From contig WVSO01000021.1 in assembly GCA_015689745.1 (NCBI GenBank), positions 1 to 45,555 of the forward strand: 45,555 nucleotides of DNA, given 5' to 3'. Positions 15,614-25,001 of the stretch are shown one piece after another (the stretch's first letter is position 1; each line of letters begins with the position of its first letter). A model generated the notes under the pieces. That model saw only the letters and a program-made list of their open reading frames with translations, did no database searches and was not told the DNA's origin. The position numbers and the translations under genes were made by a program. The stretch comes from Rhodobacterales bacterium HKCCSP123. Its GTDB lineage: Bacteria; Pseudomonadota; Alphaproteobacteria; Rhodobacterales; Rhodobacteraceae.

Positions 15614-16195
15614 ATGACGGGCGAACAAATCGGCTCTCTGGCCTATCTGCTGCTTCTCGGAGCGGTCATCGCGGGCTGGCATCTCGTGGCCAACCGCCGC
15701 CAGATGGGAAAGCTGGCGCAACAGGCCGCGATCTGGATCTTCATCTTTCTCGGCGCGATCGTGGCCGCCGGCCTCTGGTCCGACATCCGCGACACCGTCG
15801 CGCCCCGCCAGGCCATCATGCAGGACGGCGCGCAGGTCGTCGTGCCGATGCAGCATGACGGCCACTTCTACCTGACGCTCGAGGTCAACGGCACGCCCGT
15901 CCGCTTCGTCGTCGACACCGGCGCGACCGAGATGGTGCTCTCGGCCGAGGATGCCATGCGCGTCGGCCTGTCGCCCGAGGCGCTGGTCTTCTCCGGCCGT
16001 GCCTTCACCGCCAACGGCACGGTCGAGACCGCGCCGGTGATGCTGCAGACGGTGGCGCTCGGCGGGGTCGTCGACGAAGGCGTCCGCGCCGTGGTCAACA
16101 GCGGCGACCTGGGCGAAAGCCTGCTCGGCATGAGCTACCTGCGCCGCTTCGACCGGATCGAGATTTCCGGCGGCCAGCTGGTGCTGGAACGCTAG
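15614..16195 (+). CDS. Retropepsin-like aspartic protease (TIGR02281 type), membrane-anchored
   Basis: 193 residues. Two N-terminal hydrophobic helices (about 5-22 and 38-56) anchor the protein. The C-terminal domain (about 80-193) is a retroviral-type aspartyl protease: FVVDTGATEMVLS with the catalytic Asp near 101, and the later LLGMSYLRRFDRIEISGGQLVL typical of the clan AA single-domain proteases of alphaproteobacteria. It likely works as a dimer facing the periplasm (inference). ATG 15614 has AAGGTGG upstream; the longer start at 15584 has no Shine-Dalgarno. Third gene of the ABC-F/MarC run, 46 nt after marC-like. Confidence 0.85.
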   Translation: MTGEQIGSLAYLLLLGAVIAGWHLVANRRQMGKLAQQAAIWIFIFLGAIVAAGLWSDIRDTVAPRQAIMQDGAQVVVPMQHDGHFYLTLEVNGTPVRFVVDTGATEMVLSAEDAMRVGLSPEALVFSGRAFTANGTVETAPVMLQTVALGGVVDEGVRAVVNSGDLGESLLGMSYLRRFDRIEISGGQLVLER

Positions 16196-16204
16196 GCGGC
16201 AGGC

Positions 16205-16663
16205 TCAACTCTCCGCCTTCATCTCCCAGCGCCCCGACTCCTCCGACCAGTATTTCGCCTTGGCCCCCGCCCCGGTCAGCGCGCGCCACTGCTCGCGCGC
16301 GGCCTGCACCGCGCCCGGATCGTGGCCGTCGAAGAGGATCATCGCGCGGGCCAGCCGCGCCGCCTCCTCCGCGCCGATCTCGGCCCCTTCGACCGAGACC
16401 ACGCAATCGGGCCGGTTCGCGGCCTCGCGGCCCGTGGTCAGAAGCACCGGCTGCGCCGCGTCATGGGCCCCGCCCGCGCGGCCGTGGGGCAGAAATCCGT
16501 CCTCCGGCCCCAGCCAGAGCGCCGCGTCGAGCCGGTCGAGCGCCTCTTCCGTCCGCCCCCTGACCGCCACGCGCCACCCCGCGCCCAGCGACTTCTCCAG
16601 AAGCGTGCGCAGCGTCACTTCCAGCGGCGCGCGCGTCAGGTGGTAGAAGAAGACCTCGCCCAA
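16205..16663 (-). CDS. holC: DNA polymerase III subunit chi (HolC)
   Basis: 152 residues beginning GEVFFYHLTRAPLEVTLRTLLEKSLGAGWRVAVRG, the standard opening of chi, then WLGPEDGFLPHGRAG and PVLLTTG. The chi subunit links the clamp loader to SSB. The start is a TTG at 16663, chosen because GAGGGG stands 6 nt upstream and family members begin just before this FFYHLT motif; no ATG or GTG is available there. It starts 11 nt after the pepA stop (16674), in the pepA-holC order conserved across many proteobacteria. Confidence 0.92.
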   Translation of the reverse strand: MGEVFFYHLTRAPLEVTLRTLLEKSLGAGWRVAVRGRTEEALDRLDAALWLGPEDGFLPHGRAGGAHDAAQPVLLTTGREAANRPDCVVSVEGAEIGAEEAARLARAMILFDGHDPGAVQAAREQWRALTGAGAKAKYWSEESGRWEMKAES

Positions 16664-16673
16664 GCGCCGCCCC

Positions 16674-18143
16674 TCAGCCCTCGAAATTGTCCCGAACAAG
16701 CCGGTCCAGCGCCAGCACGCCCCAGCCCGTCGCCCCCTTCGGCGCAAGCGCCGTGTCGGATTTCACGCTCGCCACCCCCGCGATGTCGAGGTGAATCCAC
16801 GGGCACTCCGGCTTCACGAAACGCTGCAGGAACTGCGCCGCGGTGATCGAGCCCGCGTCGCGCCCGCCCACGTTCTTCATGTCGGCGATCCGGCTTTTCA
16901 GCTTGTCGTCATAGGCCTGGCCCAGGGGCATCCGCCACGCACCCTCGCCCTCGGCCTTCGCGGCCTTGAGGAAGGCATCGCACAAGGCGTCATTGTTGGA
17001 AAACACGCCCGCGTTCTCGTGGCCCAGCGCGATGATGATCGCGCCCGTCAGCGTGGCGAGGTCGATCATGCCCGCGGGCTTGAACCGCTCCTGCGCGTAC
17101 CACATCACGTCGGCCAGCACCAAGCGCCCCTCGGCGTCGGTGTTGATCACCTCGATCGTGTCGCCCTTCATGGATGTCACCACGTCGCCCGGCCGCTGCG
17201 CGTTGGGCCCCGGCATGTTCTCGACCAGCCCGACCAGCCCCACGACATTGGCCTTGGCCCCGCGCAGCGCCAGCGCGCGCATGACACCGGCGACGACACC
17301 GCCGCCGCCCATGTCCATCGTCATGTCCTCCATGCCGCCCGCGGGCTTCAGGCTGATGCCGCCGGTGTCGAAGACCACGCCCTTGCCGACCAGCGCCAGC
17401 GGCGGTTCGCCCGCCTTGCCGCCGTTCCACTGCATGACCACCACCTTCGAGGGGCTGTCCGAGCCCTGCCCCACGCCGAGGAGCGCGCCCATGCCGAGCT
17501 TGGCCAGCGCCTCCTCCTCGAGGATCTCGACCTCGAGGCCCAGCGCCTGCATCGCGGCCAGCCGCTCGGCGAACTCCGTCGTCGTCAGCACGTTGGACGG
17601 CTCGTTCACCAGGTCGCGGGTGAAGAAGACGCCCTCGGCCAGCGCCATCAGCGGCCTGGCCTCGGCGGCGGCGTCTTCGGGCTTGCCGACCATGATGGCC
17701 GCGGGCGCGGCCTCCTCCGCCTCGGCGGTCTTGTGCGTCGTGAAATCGTAGCTCCGCAGCACCAGGCCCAGCGCCAGCTCCGCCACCCGGCCCGTCGACC
17801 CGGCGGCCAGCGTCAGTGCCTCGGTCCCCTTGAACTTCGCCAGGCTCGCACCCGCCTTGCGCGCCTCCTCGACCGTGGGGCGGCGCGGCAGGCTCACGGC
17901 CATGACGGCGCTCGCCGCCATCCCCGCGGGATAGCCGAGGCTCACCCCCTCGCCCGCCTTCACCTTGCCCCAGCGGTCGCTCTCGACGAGCCGCGTCAGC
18001 GCGCCCCGCGTCAGCCGGTCGAGCCGCCGCCCGGCGGGGTCGAGCTTGCCATCCGGCGTGACCAGAACGGCCAGCTTGCCCGTGGCCTCCTTCAGCGCGT
18101 CGAGGTCGGTTTCGATGAAGGAAATGGCGATCGGTCCGGGCAT
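16674..18143 (-). CDS. pepA: Leucyl aminopeptidase (cytosolic, M17)
   Basis: 489 residues, normal for PepA. The C-terminal catalytic half carries the M17 active-site segments LVGKGVVFDTGGISLKPAGGMEDMTMDMGGGG (metal and lysine residues) and VINTDAEGRLVLADVMWYA, which includes the NTDAEGRL signature. It removes N-terminal Leu and other residues from peptides using two metal ions; some PepA homologues also bind DNA. ATG 18143 is fixed by GAGGAG about 8 nt upstream; the TTG just before it is out-competed. It is divergent from the lpt operon; the 173-nt shared gap (18144-18316) shows no clear operator. Confidence 0.97.
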   Translation of the reverse strand: MPGPIAISFIETDLDALKEATGKLAVLVTPDGKLDPAGRRLDRLTRGALTRLVESDRWGKVKAGEGVSLGYPAGMAASAVMAVSLPRRPTVEEARKAGASLAKFKGTEALTLAAGSTGRVAELALGLVLRSYDFTTHKTAEAEEAAPAAIMVGKPEDAAAEARPLMALAEGVFFTRDLVNEPSNVLTTTEFAERLAAMQALGLEVEILEEEALAKLGMGALLGVGQGSDSPSKVVVMQWNGGKAGEPPLALVGKGVVFDTGGISLKPAGGMEDMTMDMGGGGVVAGVMRALALRGAKANVVGLVGLVENMPGPNAQRPGDVVTSMKGDTIEVINTDAEGRLVLADVMWYAQERFKPAGMIDLATLTGAIIIALGHENAGVFSNNDALCDAFLKAAKAEGEGAWRMPLGQAYDDKLKSRIADMKNVGGRDAGSITAAQFLQRFVKPECPWIHLDIAGVASVKSDTALAPKGATGWGVLALDRLVRDNFEG

Positions 18144-18316
18144 CAAGGCACTCCTCTTGGCATGGTCGGGCCCGTCGGCGTGGCCCGTTTGCCGCGAAGA
18201 CTAGGGCGCAGTCGGGGGAATGGCCAGATCACCCTCGCGCCGCGGTCCGCTTTGGCCTAAAACAGACCCACAGGCCCGCGCTGCCACGCGGAAGAAGAAC
18301 AGGGGGATGCTGCGCC

Positions 18317-19459
18317 TTGGGGCGGTATGATCGCTATATCCTTTCCCAGCTGATTGTTCTCTTCGGCTTTTTCAGCCTCGTCCTGATCTCCGTCTACTGG
18401 ATCAACGAAGCGGTGGACCTGTTCGATTCGCTGATCGCGGACGGCCAGACCCTGTCGGTCTTCCTCGAGTTCACGGCGCTGACCCTGCCGCAGATCATGC
18501 TGATGGTGCTGCCGGTCGCGGCCTTCGTGGCGACGCTCTACATCTTCAATCGCATGATCGGCGAAAGCGAACTGGTGGTGCTGCAGACCGCGGGCCTTTC
18601 CGCGCTGCGCCTGCTGCGCCCCGTGCTCGTCTTCGGGCTGATCGTGGGCGCGCTCGTCGGCATCCTCGGCAATGTCCTGGCGCCCGTGGCGCGCAGCCAG
18701 TTCATCGACCGCAGCCAGGAGGTGCAGGAGGACCTGACCGGGCGATTCCTGCGCGAGGGGCAGTTCATCCACCCGACAGACGGGCTGACCGTCTACATCC
18801 GCGAGATCACCGACCTGGGCGAGTTCCGCGACCTCTTCCTGCAGGACCGGTCGGACCCGCGGATCGAGACGACCTACACGGCCACGCGCGCGCTGCTCGT
18901 CCGCTCCGAGACGGGGCCGCGGCTGGTGATGTTCGACGGGCTGGCGCAGACCCTCGACCCCGAGACGCAGCGCCTTGCGACCGTCCGGTTCGACGATTTC
19001 ACCTATGACATCGGCGCCCTGATCGAGGAGGGCGGCTTTCGCAGCTACGACCTGCGCGAACTGCCCACGCCGGTCCTTCTGACCGCGACCCCGCAGGTGG
19101 CCGAACAGCTCGACATGGACCTCGCCGAGATGCGCTTCGGCGGGCATGACCGGATCGCGCGGGCGCTCTTCGTGATCTTCCCGCCGATCATTGCCGCCGC
19201 CTGCCTCATGCTCGGCGGCTTCTCGCGCTTCGGCGTCTGGCCGCAGATCCTGCTTGCCGTGGGCCTCGTGATCCCGCTCCAGATGATCTGGAACGTGGCC
19301 GAGACGACGGCGGTGCGCAACGTGGAGCTGCAATACCTCGCCTATGCCCAACCCGGCACCGCCGCCCTCCTGGCGGTCGTGCTGACCCTCATGGCGATGC
19401 GACGCAAGCGCCCGCTGCGCTTCGCGCGCGCGGGCGGCGGCGCCCCGGTGCCGACATGA
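18317..19459 (+). CDS. lptF: LPS export system permease LptF
   Basis: 380 residues, YjgP/YjgQ family. Three N-terminal membrane helices (about 10-35, 50-75 and 95-120), a large periplasmic beta-jellyroll region (about 135-265) and three C-terminal helices (about 275-365). The typical opening RYILSQLIVLFGFFSLVLISVYWINEAVDL is present. With LptG it forms the inner-membrane channel of the LptB2FG transporter that extracts LPS. The start is a TTG (18317) giving MGRYDRYILSQ; AGGGGG lies about 11 nt upstream and no better start is in frame. The stop overlaps the lptG ATG. Confidence 0.95.
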   Translation: MGRYDRYILSQLIVLFGFFSLVLISVYWINEAVDLFDSLIADGQTLSVFLEFTALTLPQIMLMVLPVAAFVATLYIFNRMIGESELVVLQTAGLSALRLLRPVLVFGLIVGALVGILGNVLAPVARSQFIDRSQEVQEDLTGRFLREGQFIHPTDGLTVYIREITDLGEFRDLFLQDRSDPRIETTYTATRALLVRSETGPRLVMFDGLAQTLDPETQRLATVRFDDFTYDIGALIEEGGFRSYDLRELPTPVLLTATPQVAEQLDMDLAEMRFGGHDRIARALFVIFPPIIAAACLMLGGFSRFGVWPQILLAVGLVIPLQMIWNVAETTAVRNVELQYLAYAQPGTAALLAVVLTLMAMRRKRPLRFARAGGGAPVPT

Positions 19460-20550
19460 TCCTGCATCTCTACATCGCCCGGCGCTTCCTGCGCGCCTTC
19501 GGGATCGTGACGGCGGTCTTCATCGGCATCCTGCTGCCCATCGACATGGCCGAGCAGCTGCGCCGCATCGGGCCCGAGCAGGGGCTCGGCCCGGTGCTGG
19601 AGCTCGCGCTTCTGAACATGCCGGGCAAGCTCTACGACTTCATCCCGCTCTTCGTTCTGCTGGCGACGCTCCTGCTGTTCCTCGGCCTGTCGCGCACCTC
19701 GGAGCTCGTGGTGATCCGCGCCTCGGGCCGCTCCGCGCTGCGCTCGGCGCGGGCGCCGGTCGTCGTGGCCCTGCTCCTCGGGGTGGCGGCGGTCGCGGTC
19801 CTGAACCCGATCGTGGCGGCGACCGAGGCGCAGGTCGACCTGCGCACCGCGCGCTACCTCGGCGCCGAGGAGCGCACCGTCTCGATCAGCGGCGAAGGGC
19901 TCTGGCTCAGGCAGGGCAGCGCCACCGAGCAGACGGTGATCCGGGCGGGGGTCACCAATTCGGACGGCACGCATCTCTTCGATACGACCTTCTTCCAGTT
20001 CGACGCCGAGGGGACGCTGACCAACCGCTTCAGCGCCGGGCAGGCGCGTCTCGTCGATGGCGCCTGGGAACTGACGGACGTGCAGCACTGGCCGATGGCC
20101 GGCGTCGGCAACCCGCAGGCCGCGGTGGAAACCCATGACGTGCTGGCCCTGCCCTCGACGCTTACCCGCGAACAGATCCGCGACAGTTTCGGCAAGCCGG
20201 AAACCGTGCCGATCTACGAATTGCCCGGCTTCATCGCGCAGCTGAACCAGGCGGGCTTCGCCGCGCTCAACCACCGCGTCTGGCTGCAGATGGAACTCAG
20301 CTCGCCCCTGATGCTGGCGGCGATGGTGCTGATCGCCGCGGGCTTCACCATGCGCCACGTCCGCTTCGGCAAGACCGGGGTGATGGTGCTCTCGGCGATC
20401 CTGCTGGGCTTCGGCGTCTTCTTCATCCGCTCCTTCGCGCAGGTCCTGGGCGAGTCGGGGCAATTGCCCGTCGCCCTCGTCGCGTGGACACCGCCGACCG
20501 CCGCGATCCTCATGGCGCTCGGCCTTCTGCTGCACACGGAGGACGGGTGA
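19456..20550 (+). CDS. lptG: LPS export system permease LptG
   Basis: 364 residues of the YjgP/YjgQ family: RRFLRAFGIVTAVFIGILLPIDMAEQLRR at the N-terminus, a second hydrophobic block with YDFIPLFVLLATLLLFLGLSRTSELVVIRASGRS, a periplasmic domain (about 130-255), and three C-terminal helices containing RHVRFGKTGVMVLSAILLGFGVFFI. Partner of LptF. The ATG overlaps the lptF stop by 4 nt and its own stop shares one nucleotide with the lptD start (TGATG), so the three genes are tightly coupled. Confidence 0.95.
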   Translation: MILHLYIARRFLRAFGIVTAVFIGILLPIDMAEQLRRIGPEQGLGPVLELALLNMPGKLYDFIPLFVLLATLLLFLGLSRTSELVVIRASGRSALRSARAPVVVALLLGVAAVAVLNPIVAATEAQVDLRTARYLGAEERTVSISGEGLWLRQGSATEQTVIRAGVTNSDGTHLFDTTFFQFDAEGTLTNRFSAGQARLVDGAWELTDVQHWPMAGVGNPQAAVETHDVLALPSTLTREQIRDSFGKPETVPIYELPGFIAQLNQAGFAALNHRVWLQMELSSPLMLAAMVLIAAGFTMRHVRFGKTGVMVLSAILLGFGVFFIRSFAQVLGESGQLPVALVAWTPPTAAILMALGLLLHTEDG

Positions 20551-22697
20551 TGCGGGCGCGCCACCACATCGCCGCCGCCGCGCTTTCGGCGCTCGCGCTC
20601 GCGCTCGCCGCCCCGGCCGGCGGGCAAGAGCCCGGACCACCCGCGACGCTGATCGCCGACCAGATCCTCTTCGACCAGGGCAGCGAGGTGATCCGGGCCG
20701 AGGGCGGCGTCGAGATCTTCTACGAAGGCGCCCGCCTGCGCGCCGCCTCGGTCGTCTATGACGGGGCGACCGACACCGTGCAGGTCGCGGGCCCCATCAC
20801 CCTGACCGAACCCGAGGGCCGCGACGTCGTCTTCGCCGAGTTCGCCGAGCTTTCGGCCGATCTCCAGAACGGCGTGCTGCGCTCGGCGCGGCTGGTGCTC
20901 GACCGCCAGCTGCAGATCGCCGCGACCGAGATCGAGCGCACCGACGGGCGCTACACCCAGCTCTACCAGGGCGTCGCCTCCTCCTGCGAGGTCTGCGCCG
21001 ACAACCCCGTGCCGCTGTGGGAGATCCGCGCCCAGCGCGTGATCCACGACCAGGTCGAGCAGCAGCTCTATTTCGACAACGCGACCTTCCGCGTGATGGG
21101 CGTGCCGGTGGGCTGGCTGCCGCGGATGCGCCTGCCCGACCCCTCGCTCGAGCGGGCGACGGGCCTTCTCGCGCCGTCGATTCGGGTAAACAACGAGACC
21201 GGCACGCACCTGCGCCTGCCCTATTTCATCACGCTCGGCCGCCATGCCGACCTGACCGTCACGCCCTGGCTGGGCGTGGGCCCCTCGGACACCATCGAGC
21301 TGCGCTACCGGCGGGCTTACCGCCGCGGCGACCTGACGATCGACGGCGCGATCAGCTGGGACGACATGACCGAGGACGACCTCCGCGGCTATGTCTTCGC
21401 CGAAGGCCGGTTCGACCTCGGACGCGAGTTCACGCTGGATTTCCGCCTCCGGGGCGTCAGCGACCGCGGCTACCTGACGACCTACGGCTTCCCCGACCCC
21501 GACCTGATGGAAAGCTACGTCCGCGCCAGCCGGGCCAGCCGCGACGAGTACATCGAGGTCGGCGCGACCGCCTACGTGTCCCTGCGCGAGGGCGACCAGA
21601 ACCTCACCCTGCCGACCCGGGTCCTGAACGCCGAGATGACGCGCCGTTTCGTGCCGGGCCGGCTGGGCGGCATCGCCACCGCCGGGCTCGAGGCCTTCGC
21701 CTATCGCCGCGTCTCGGACATCGAGGGTCCCGACGGCCGCGACGTCGCGCGCCTGTCGGGGTCGCTGGACTGGCGGCGCGACTGGGTGATGCCGAACGGC
21801 ATGATCCTGGCCTTCGAGACGGCGCTTCATGCCGATGTCTACAACACGCGGCAGGGTGCCGAGCTCAACGGCACCCAGACGCGCCTCGCGCCCTTCGCGG
21901 GGATCGAGCTGCGCTACCCGCTGGCGCGGGAAACCGCGGGCGGCGTCCGGCATCTGCTCGAACCCGTCGTGCAGCTCGCATGGTCCGATGTCTCGGGCGG
22001 CGCGGTGCCCGTCGAGGACAGCCTGATCGTCGAATTCGACGAGGCGAACCTCTTCGCGCTCGACCGATTCCCGGGCGAGGACCTGCGCGAGACGGGGCTG
22101 CGCGCCAATGTCGGCGTCAGCTACACCCGCACCGACCCCCTGGGCTGGTCGCTCGGCGTGGCCGCGGGCCTTGTCCTGCGCGAGCGCGACGCGGGCCAGT
22201 TCACGCCCGGCTCCGGCCTCGACGGCATCCAGTCCGATTTCCTCGTCGCGACCCATTTCACCGATGGCGACCGCTGGCGCATCATCAATCGCGCGCTCTT
22301 CGACGAGGGCCTGTCCTTCACCTCCAACGAGCTGTCGCTCGCGTGGATGGGCGAGCGCCACGCGCTCGAGACAACCTATACCTTCCTCGAGGCCGACACC
22401 GAGGAAGGCCGCGACATCGACACCGCGGAATGGGCCTTCGACGCCGAGTACCAGTTGAACGAGGGCTGGATGGCGGCCGCCGACTGGCGCTACGATGTCG
22501 TCGAGGACAGCATGACCCGCGCCGGCCTCGCCGTCTCCTACACCAACGAATGCGTCGACATGGAGTTTTCCGTCTCGCGCCGCTTCACCACATCCACTAC
22601 GCTGGACCCGGCCACGGAGTTCGGGCTGACCGTTTCGCTGAACGGTTTCGGGGCACAGCGGTCGGGCCGCAGTCACGCCCGCAGTTGCCTTCGCTAG
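20550..22697 (+). CDS. lptD: LPS assembly outer-membrane protein LptD
   Basis: 715 residues. A signal peptide (about 1-25, ending APAGGQ) is followed by an OstA/LptA-like jellyroll domain (about 30-150: ATLIADQILFDQGSEVIRAEGGVEIFYEGARL) and a large beta-barrel domain (about 200-700) with the conserved VPVGWLPRMRLPDPSLERATGLLAPSIRV. Cysteines occur near residues 146 and 149 (SCEVC), near 668 (NECVDM) and third from the end of the chain, so disulfide-controlled maturation as in E. coli LptD is possible. It inserts LPS into the outer leaflet of the outer membrane. It starts on the lptG stop; the next gene is the chaperone surA, fitting their joint role. Confidence 0.94.
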   Translation: MRARHHIAAAALSALALALAAPAGGQEPGPPATLIADQILFDQGSEVIRAEGGVEIFYEGARLRAASVVYDGATDTVQVAGPITLTEPEGRDVVFAEFAELSADLQNGVLRSARLVLDRQLQIAATEIERTDGRYTQLYQGVASSCEVCADNPVPLWEIRAQRVIHDQVEQQLYFDNATFRVMGVPVGWLPRMRLPDPSLERATGLLAPSIRVNNETGTHLRLPYFITLGRHADLTVTPWLGVGPSDTIELRYRRAYRRGDLTIDGAISWDDMTEDDLRGYVFAEGRFDLGREFTLDFRLRGVSDRGYLTTYGFPDPDLMESYVRASRASRDEYIEVGATAYVSLREGDQNLTLPTRVLNAEMTRRFVPGRLGGIATAGLEAFAYRRVSDIEGPDGRDVARLSGSLDWRRDWVMPNGMILAFETALHADVYNTRQGAELNGTQTRLAPFAGIELRYPLARETAGGVRHLLEPVVQLAWSDVSGGAVPVEDSLIVEFDEANLFALDRFPGEDLRETGLRANVGVSYTRTDPLGWSLGVAAGLVLRERDAGQFTPGSGLDGIQSDFLVATHFTDGDRWRIINRALFDEGLSFTSNELSLAWMGERHALETTYTFLEADTEEGRDIDTAEWAFDAEYQLNEGWMAAADWRYDVVEDSMTRAGLAVSYTNECVDMEFSVSRRFTTSTTLDPATEFGLTVSLNGFGAQRSGRSHARSCLR

Positions 22698-22729
22698 GCG
22701 GGCGGTCCACAAAGAGGGGCGCGGACCAG

Positions 22730-22771
22730 ATGAGTTCAAGAGCAGAGCAGACCGGACGAAAGACGCGATGA
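22730..22771 (+). CDS. Possible 13-codon upstream ORF coupled to surA
   Basis: A tiny frame (MSSRAEQTGRKTR) with GAGGGG about 10 nt before its ATG. Its TGA (22769-22771) overlaps the surA ATG (22768) as ATGA. The surA start itself has no close Shine-Dalgarno, so ribosomes ending here could reinitiate on surA. The peptide probably has no function of its own; it may be chance. Confidence 0.3.
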   Translation: MSSRAEQTGRKTR

Positions 22772-24018
22772 TCCACCAGACCATGACCCCGATCCGCCGC
22801 TTCGCACAGGCGGCAGCCCTTGCGGCAACGGCGCTGACGCTGACCCTCGTCTCGGCGCCCGCGCCGGTGGCCGCGCAATCGCCCTTCTCCGCCGCGGCGC
22901 GCGTCAACGACAGCATCGTGACCTGGTACGAGGTGGACCAGCGCGCGCTCTTCATGGAGATCGTGCGCACCCCCGGCGACCTGCGAGAGCAGGCGCTCGA
23001 GGCGCTGGTCGATGAACGCCTCCAGGTGCAGGAGGCACGGCGCATGGGCGTTGTCGCCACCCCCGAAGAGATCGAGGCCGGTGTCGCCGAATTCGCCGCA
23101 CGCGCCGACCTGGGACCCGAACAGTTCCTTCGCAACATCGGCGAGGAGGGCGTCGAGCCCGAGACCTTCCGCGATTTCGTCGCCAACGGCATCTCCTGGC
23201 GGAACGTCGTTCAGGGACGCTTCGGGGCGCGCGTTCGTGCCGGCCTGTCCGAGGCCGATGTCGACGAGGCCCTGAATTTCTCCCCGCGCCTCGACGGGGC
23301 GCAGATCCTGCTGGCCGAGATCGTGGTGCCCGTGACGCCCGAGAACCAGGAGACGCTGCGCGCCGACCTCGCCCGCCTGATGGGCGACCTGAACTTCGAC
23401 CCCGACACCTTTTCCGAGGCCGCCCGCCGCTTCTCGGCGGCACCGACCCGCGACGAGGGCGGCCTGACCGGCTGGCGGCCGCTGAATGCGGTTCCGGCGC
23501 CGCTGCGCGAGGACATGGTCCTGCTGCGCACCGGCGAGACCTACGGCCCGGTCTCGCTCGGGCCCGCCGTCGCCATCTTCCAGATGCGCGGCCTGTCCGA
23601 AGGGGGCTTCCAGGGCCCGACCGTCACCTCCGTCGATTACGCCACCATCCCGCTTCCCGCCGTCTCGACCGAGGAGGGGGCGGCCGCCGCTGCCGCGCTG
23701 CGCGCCGACATCGACGTCTGCGACGACCTCTACGGCCGGCGCCCCGGCGCCTTCGAACGCCACGACCAGGCGCTCGGGGCGATCCCGCGCGACATCGCCA
23801 TGGCGCTCTCGACCCTGGATGCGGGCGAGATGAGCTTCGAGCTCAGCCGCAATTCGGGCGCGACCACGCTCGCCGTGATGCTCTGCGCGCGCAACGTCGA
23901 GGAGCCCGAGGCCGGCCGCGAGGCCGTGCGCCAGCAGCTGTTCTCGCAGCGGCTGCAAGGCTACGCCGAGGGCTTGCTGGAAGAGCTGCGCGCCGACGCG
24001 ATCATCTCCTACGAATGA
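22768..24018 (+). CDS. surA: Periplasmic chaperone/peptidyl-prolyl isomerase SurA
   Basis: 416 residues. Signal peptide (about 1-36, cleavage after VAA in APAPVAAQ), then a SurA N-terminal domain (about 40-165: AARVNDSIVTWYEVDQRALFMEI, ALEALVDERLQVQEARRMGV) and a parvulin-type region (about 170-280: FSEAARRFSAAPTRDEGGLTGWRPLNAVPAPLREDMVLLRTGETYGPVSLG). One recognisable parvulin domain is seen; the region after it is divergent. SurA escorts outer-membrane proteins, including LptD, through the periplasm. ATG 22768 is used; a Met five codons later is an alternative. It lies 70 nt after lptD and overlaps pdxA by 4 nt (ATGA). Confidence 0.92.
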   Translation: MIHQTMTPIRRFAQAAALAATALTLTLVSAPAPVAAQSPFSAAARVNDSIVTWYEVDQRALFMEIVRTPGDLREQALEALVDERLQVQEARRMGVVATPEEIEAGVAEFAARADLGPEQFLRNIGEEGVEPETFRDFVANGISWRNVVQGRFGARVRAGLSEADVDEALNFSPRLDGAQILLAEIVVPVTPENQETLRADLARLMGDLNFDPDTFSEAARRFSAAPTRDEGGLTGWRPLNAVPAPLREDMVLLRTGETYGPVSLGPAVAIFQMRGLSEGGFQGPTVTSVDYATIPLPAVSTEEGAAAAAALRADIDVCDDLYGRRPGAFERHDQALGAIPRDIAMALSTLDAGEMSFELSRNSGATTLAVMLCARNVEEPEAGREAVRQQLFSQRLQGYAEGLLEELRADAIISYE

Positions 24019-25001
24019 GCGCCACGGCCCCCGTCGCGGTCTCGATCGGTGAACCGGCGGGGGTCGGGCCCGAGCTTGCCGTCAAGGCCTGGCAGCGGCT
24101 CGGCAGCCGCCTGCCCTTCTTCGTCATCGCCGATCCCGATCACCTCTCCGGGCTGGGCGTCCGCCCCGTGCCGATCGACCGCCCCGCCGACACCGCCCAT
24201 GCCGCGCTCGGCGGCCTGCCCGTGCTGCCCCATGCCTTCGCCGCCCCGGCGACCCCCGGCCGGCCCGCCGCCGGGAATGCCGCGGGCGTCATCTCGGCCA
24301 TCGCCCGCGGCGTGGAGCTTGTGACCCGTGGCGAGGCTTCGGCGCTCACCACCCTGCCCATCCACAAGAAGGCGCTGATCGACGGCGCGGGCTTCGCCTA
24401 TCCCGGCCATACCGAGTATCTCGCCCATCTCGCGGGCGTGGACCGCGTGGTGATGATGCTCGCCTGCCCCGAGCTGCGCGTCGTCCCCGCCACGATCCAC
24501 ATTCCGCTGAAAGACGTGCCCGGGGCCCTGACCGCGCGGCTCCTGACCGACACGATCCGCATCACCGACGCGGCGCTCCGGCGCGATTTCGGCCTCGAAA
24601 GCCCCCGCATCGCCATCGCCGGCCTGAACCCCCACGCGGGCGAAGGCGGCGCGATGGGACGCGAGGAGATCGAGCTGATCGCCCCGGTGATCGAGGCGCT
24701 GAAGGCCGAGGGCTTCGCCCTCACCGGCCCGCACTCCGCCGACACGATGTTCCACGCGGCGGCACGCGCGCGCTACGACGCGGCCATCGCGATGTATCAC
24801 GACCAGGCGCTGATCCCGATCAAGACGGTGGATTTCGCGGGCGGCGTGAACGTGACGCTGGGGCTGCCCTTCATCCGCACCTCGCCCGATCATGGCACCG
24901 CCTTCGACATCGCGGGCACGGGACGCGCAGACCCCACGAGCTTCATCGCGGCGCTGGAAATGGCGCGCGACATGGCGCAGAACCGCGCCGCGGCGGGCTG
25001 A
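24015..25001 (+). CDS. pdxA: 4-hydroxythreonine-4-phosphate dehydrogenase PdxA
   Basis: 328 residues with PdxA landmarks: VAVSIGEPAGVGPELAVKAW at the N-terminus, TLPIHKKALIDGAGFAYPGHTEYLAHLAG (metal-binding His), the ARLLTDTIRITDAAL region, IAIAGLNPHAGEGGAMGREEIELI, and the metal-binding YDAAIAMYHDQALIPIKTVDFAGGVNVTLGLPFIRTSPDHGTAFDIAG. It catalyses the NAD-dependent oxidation step in pyridoxal 5'-phosphate synthesis. It follows surA with an ATGA overlap, the usual surA-pdxA order; rsmA, which often follows, is not here. A GC-rich stem-loop spans its stop codon. Confidence 0.97.
   Translation: MSATAPVAVSIGEPAGVGPELAVKAWQRLGSRLPFFVIADPDHLSGLGVRPVPIDRPADTAHAALGGLPVLPHAFAAPATPGRPAAGNAAGVISAIARGVELVTRGEASALTTLPIHKKALIDGAGFAYPGHTEYLAHLAGVDRVVMMLACPELRVVPATIHIPLKDVPGALTARLLTDTIRITDAALRRDFGLESPRIAIAGLNPHAGEGGAMGREEIELIAPVIEALKAEGFALTGPHSADTMFHAAARARYDAAIAMYHDQALIPIKTVDFAGGVNVTLGLPFIRTSPDHGTAFDIAGTGRADPTSFIAALEMARDMAQNRAAAG

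Noticed and set aside
11655-17160. Other TTGAT half-sites as further FNR boxes (for example near 11691 and 17141)
   Set aside because: None has a properly spaced ATCAA, and they lie inside genes.
20214-23192. 992-codon minus-strand frame
   Set aside because: Antisense to lptG-lptD-surA, whose frames show clear family motifs and overlaps.
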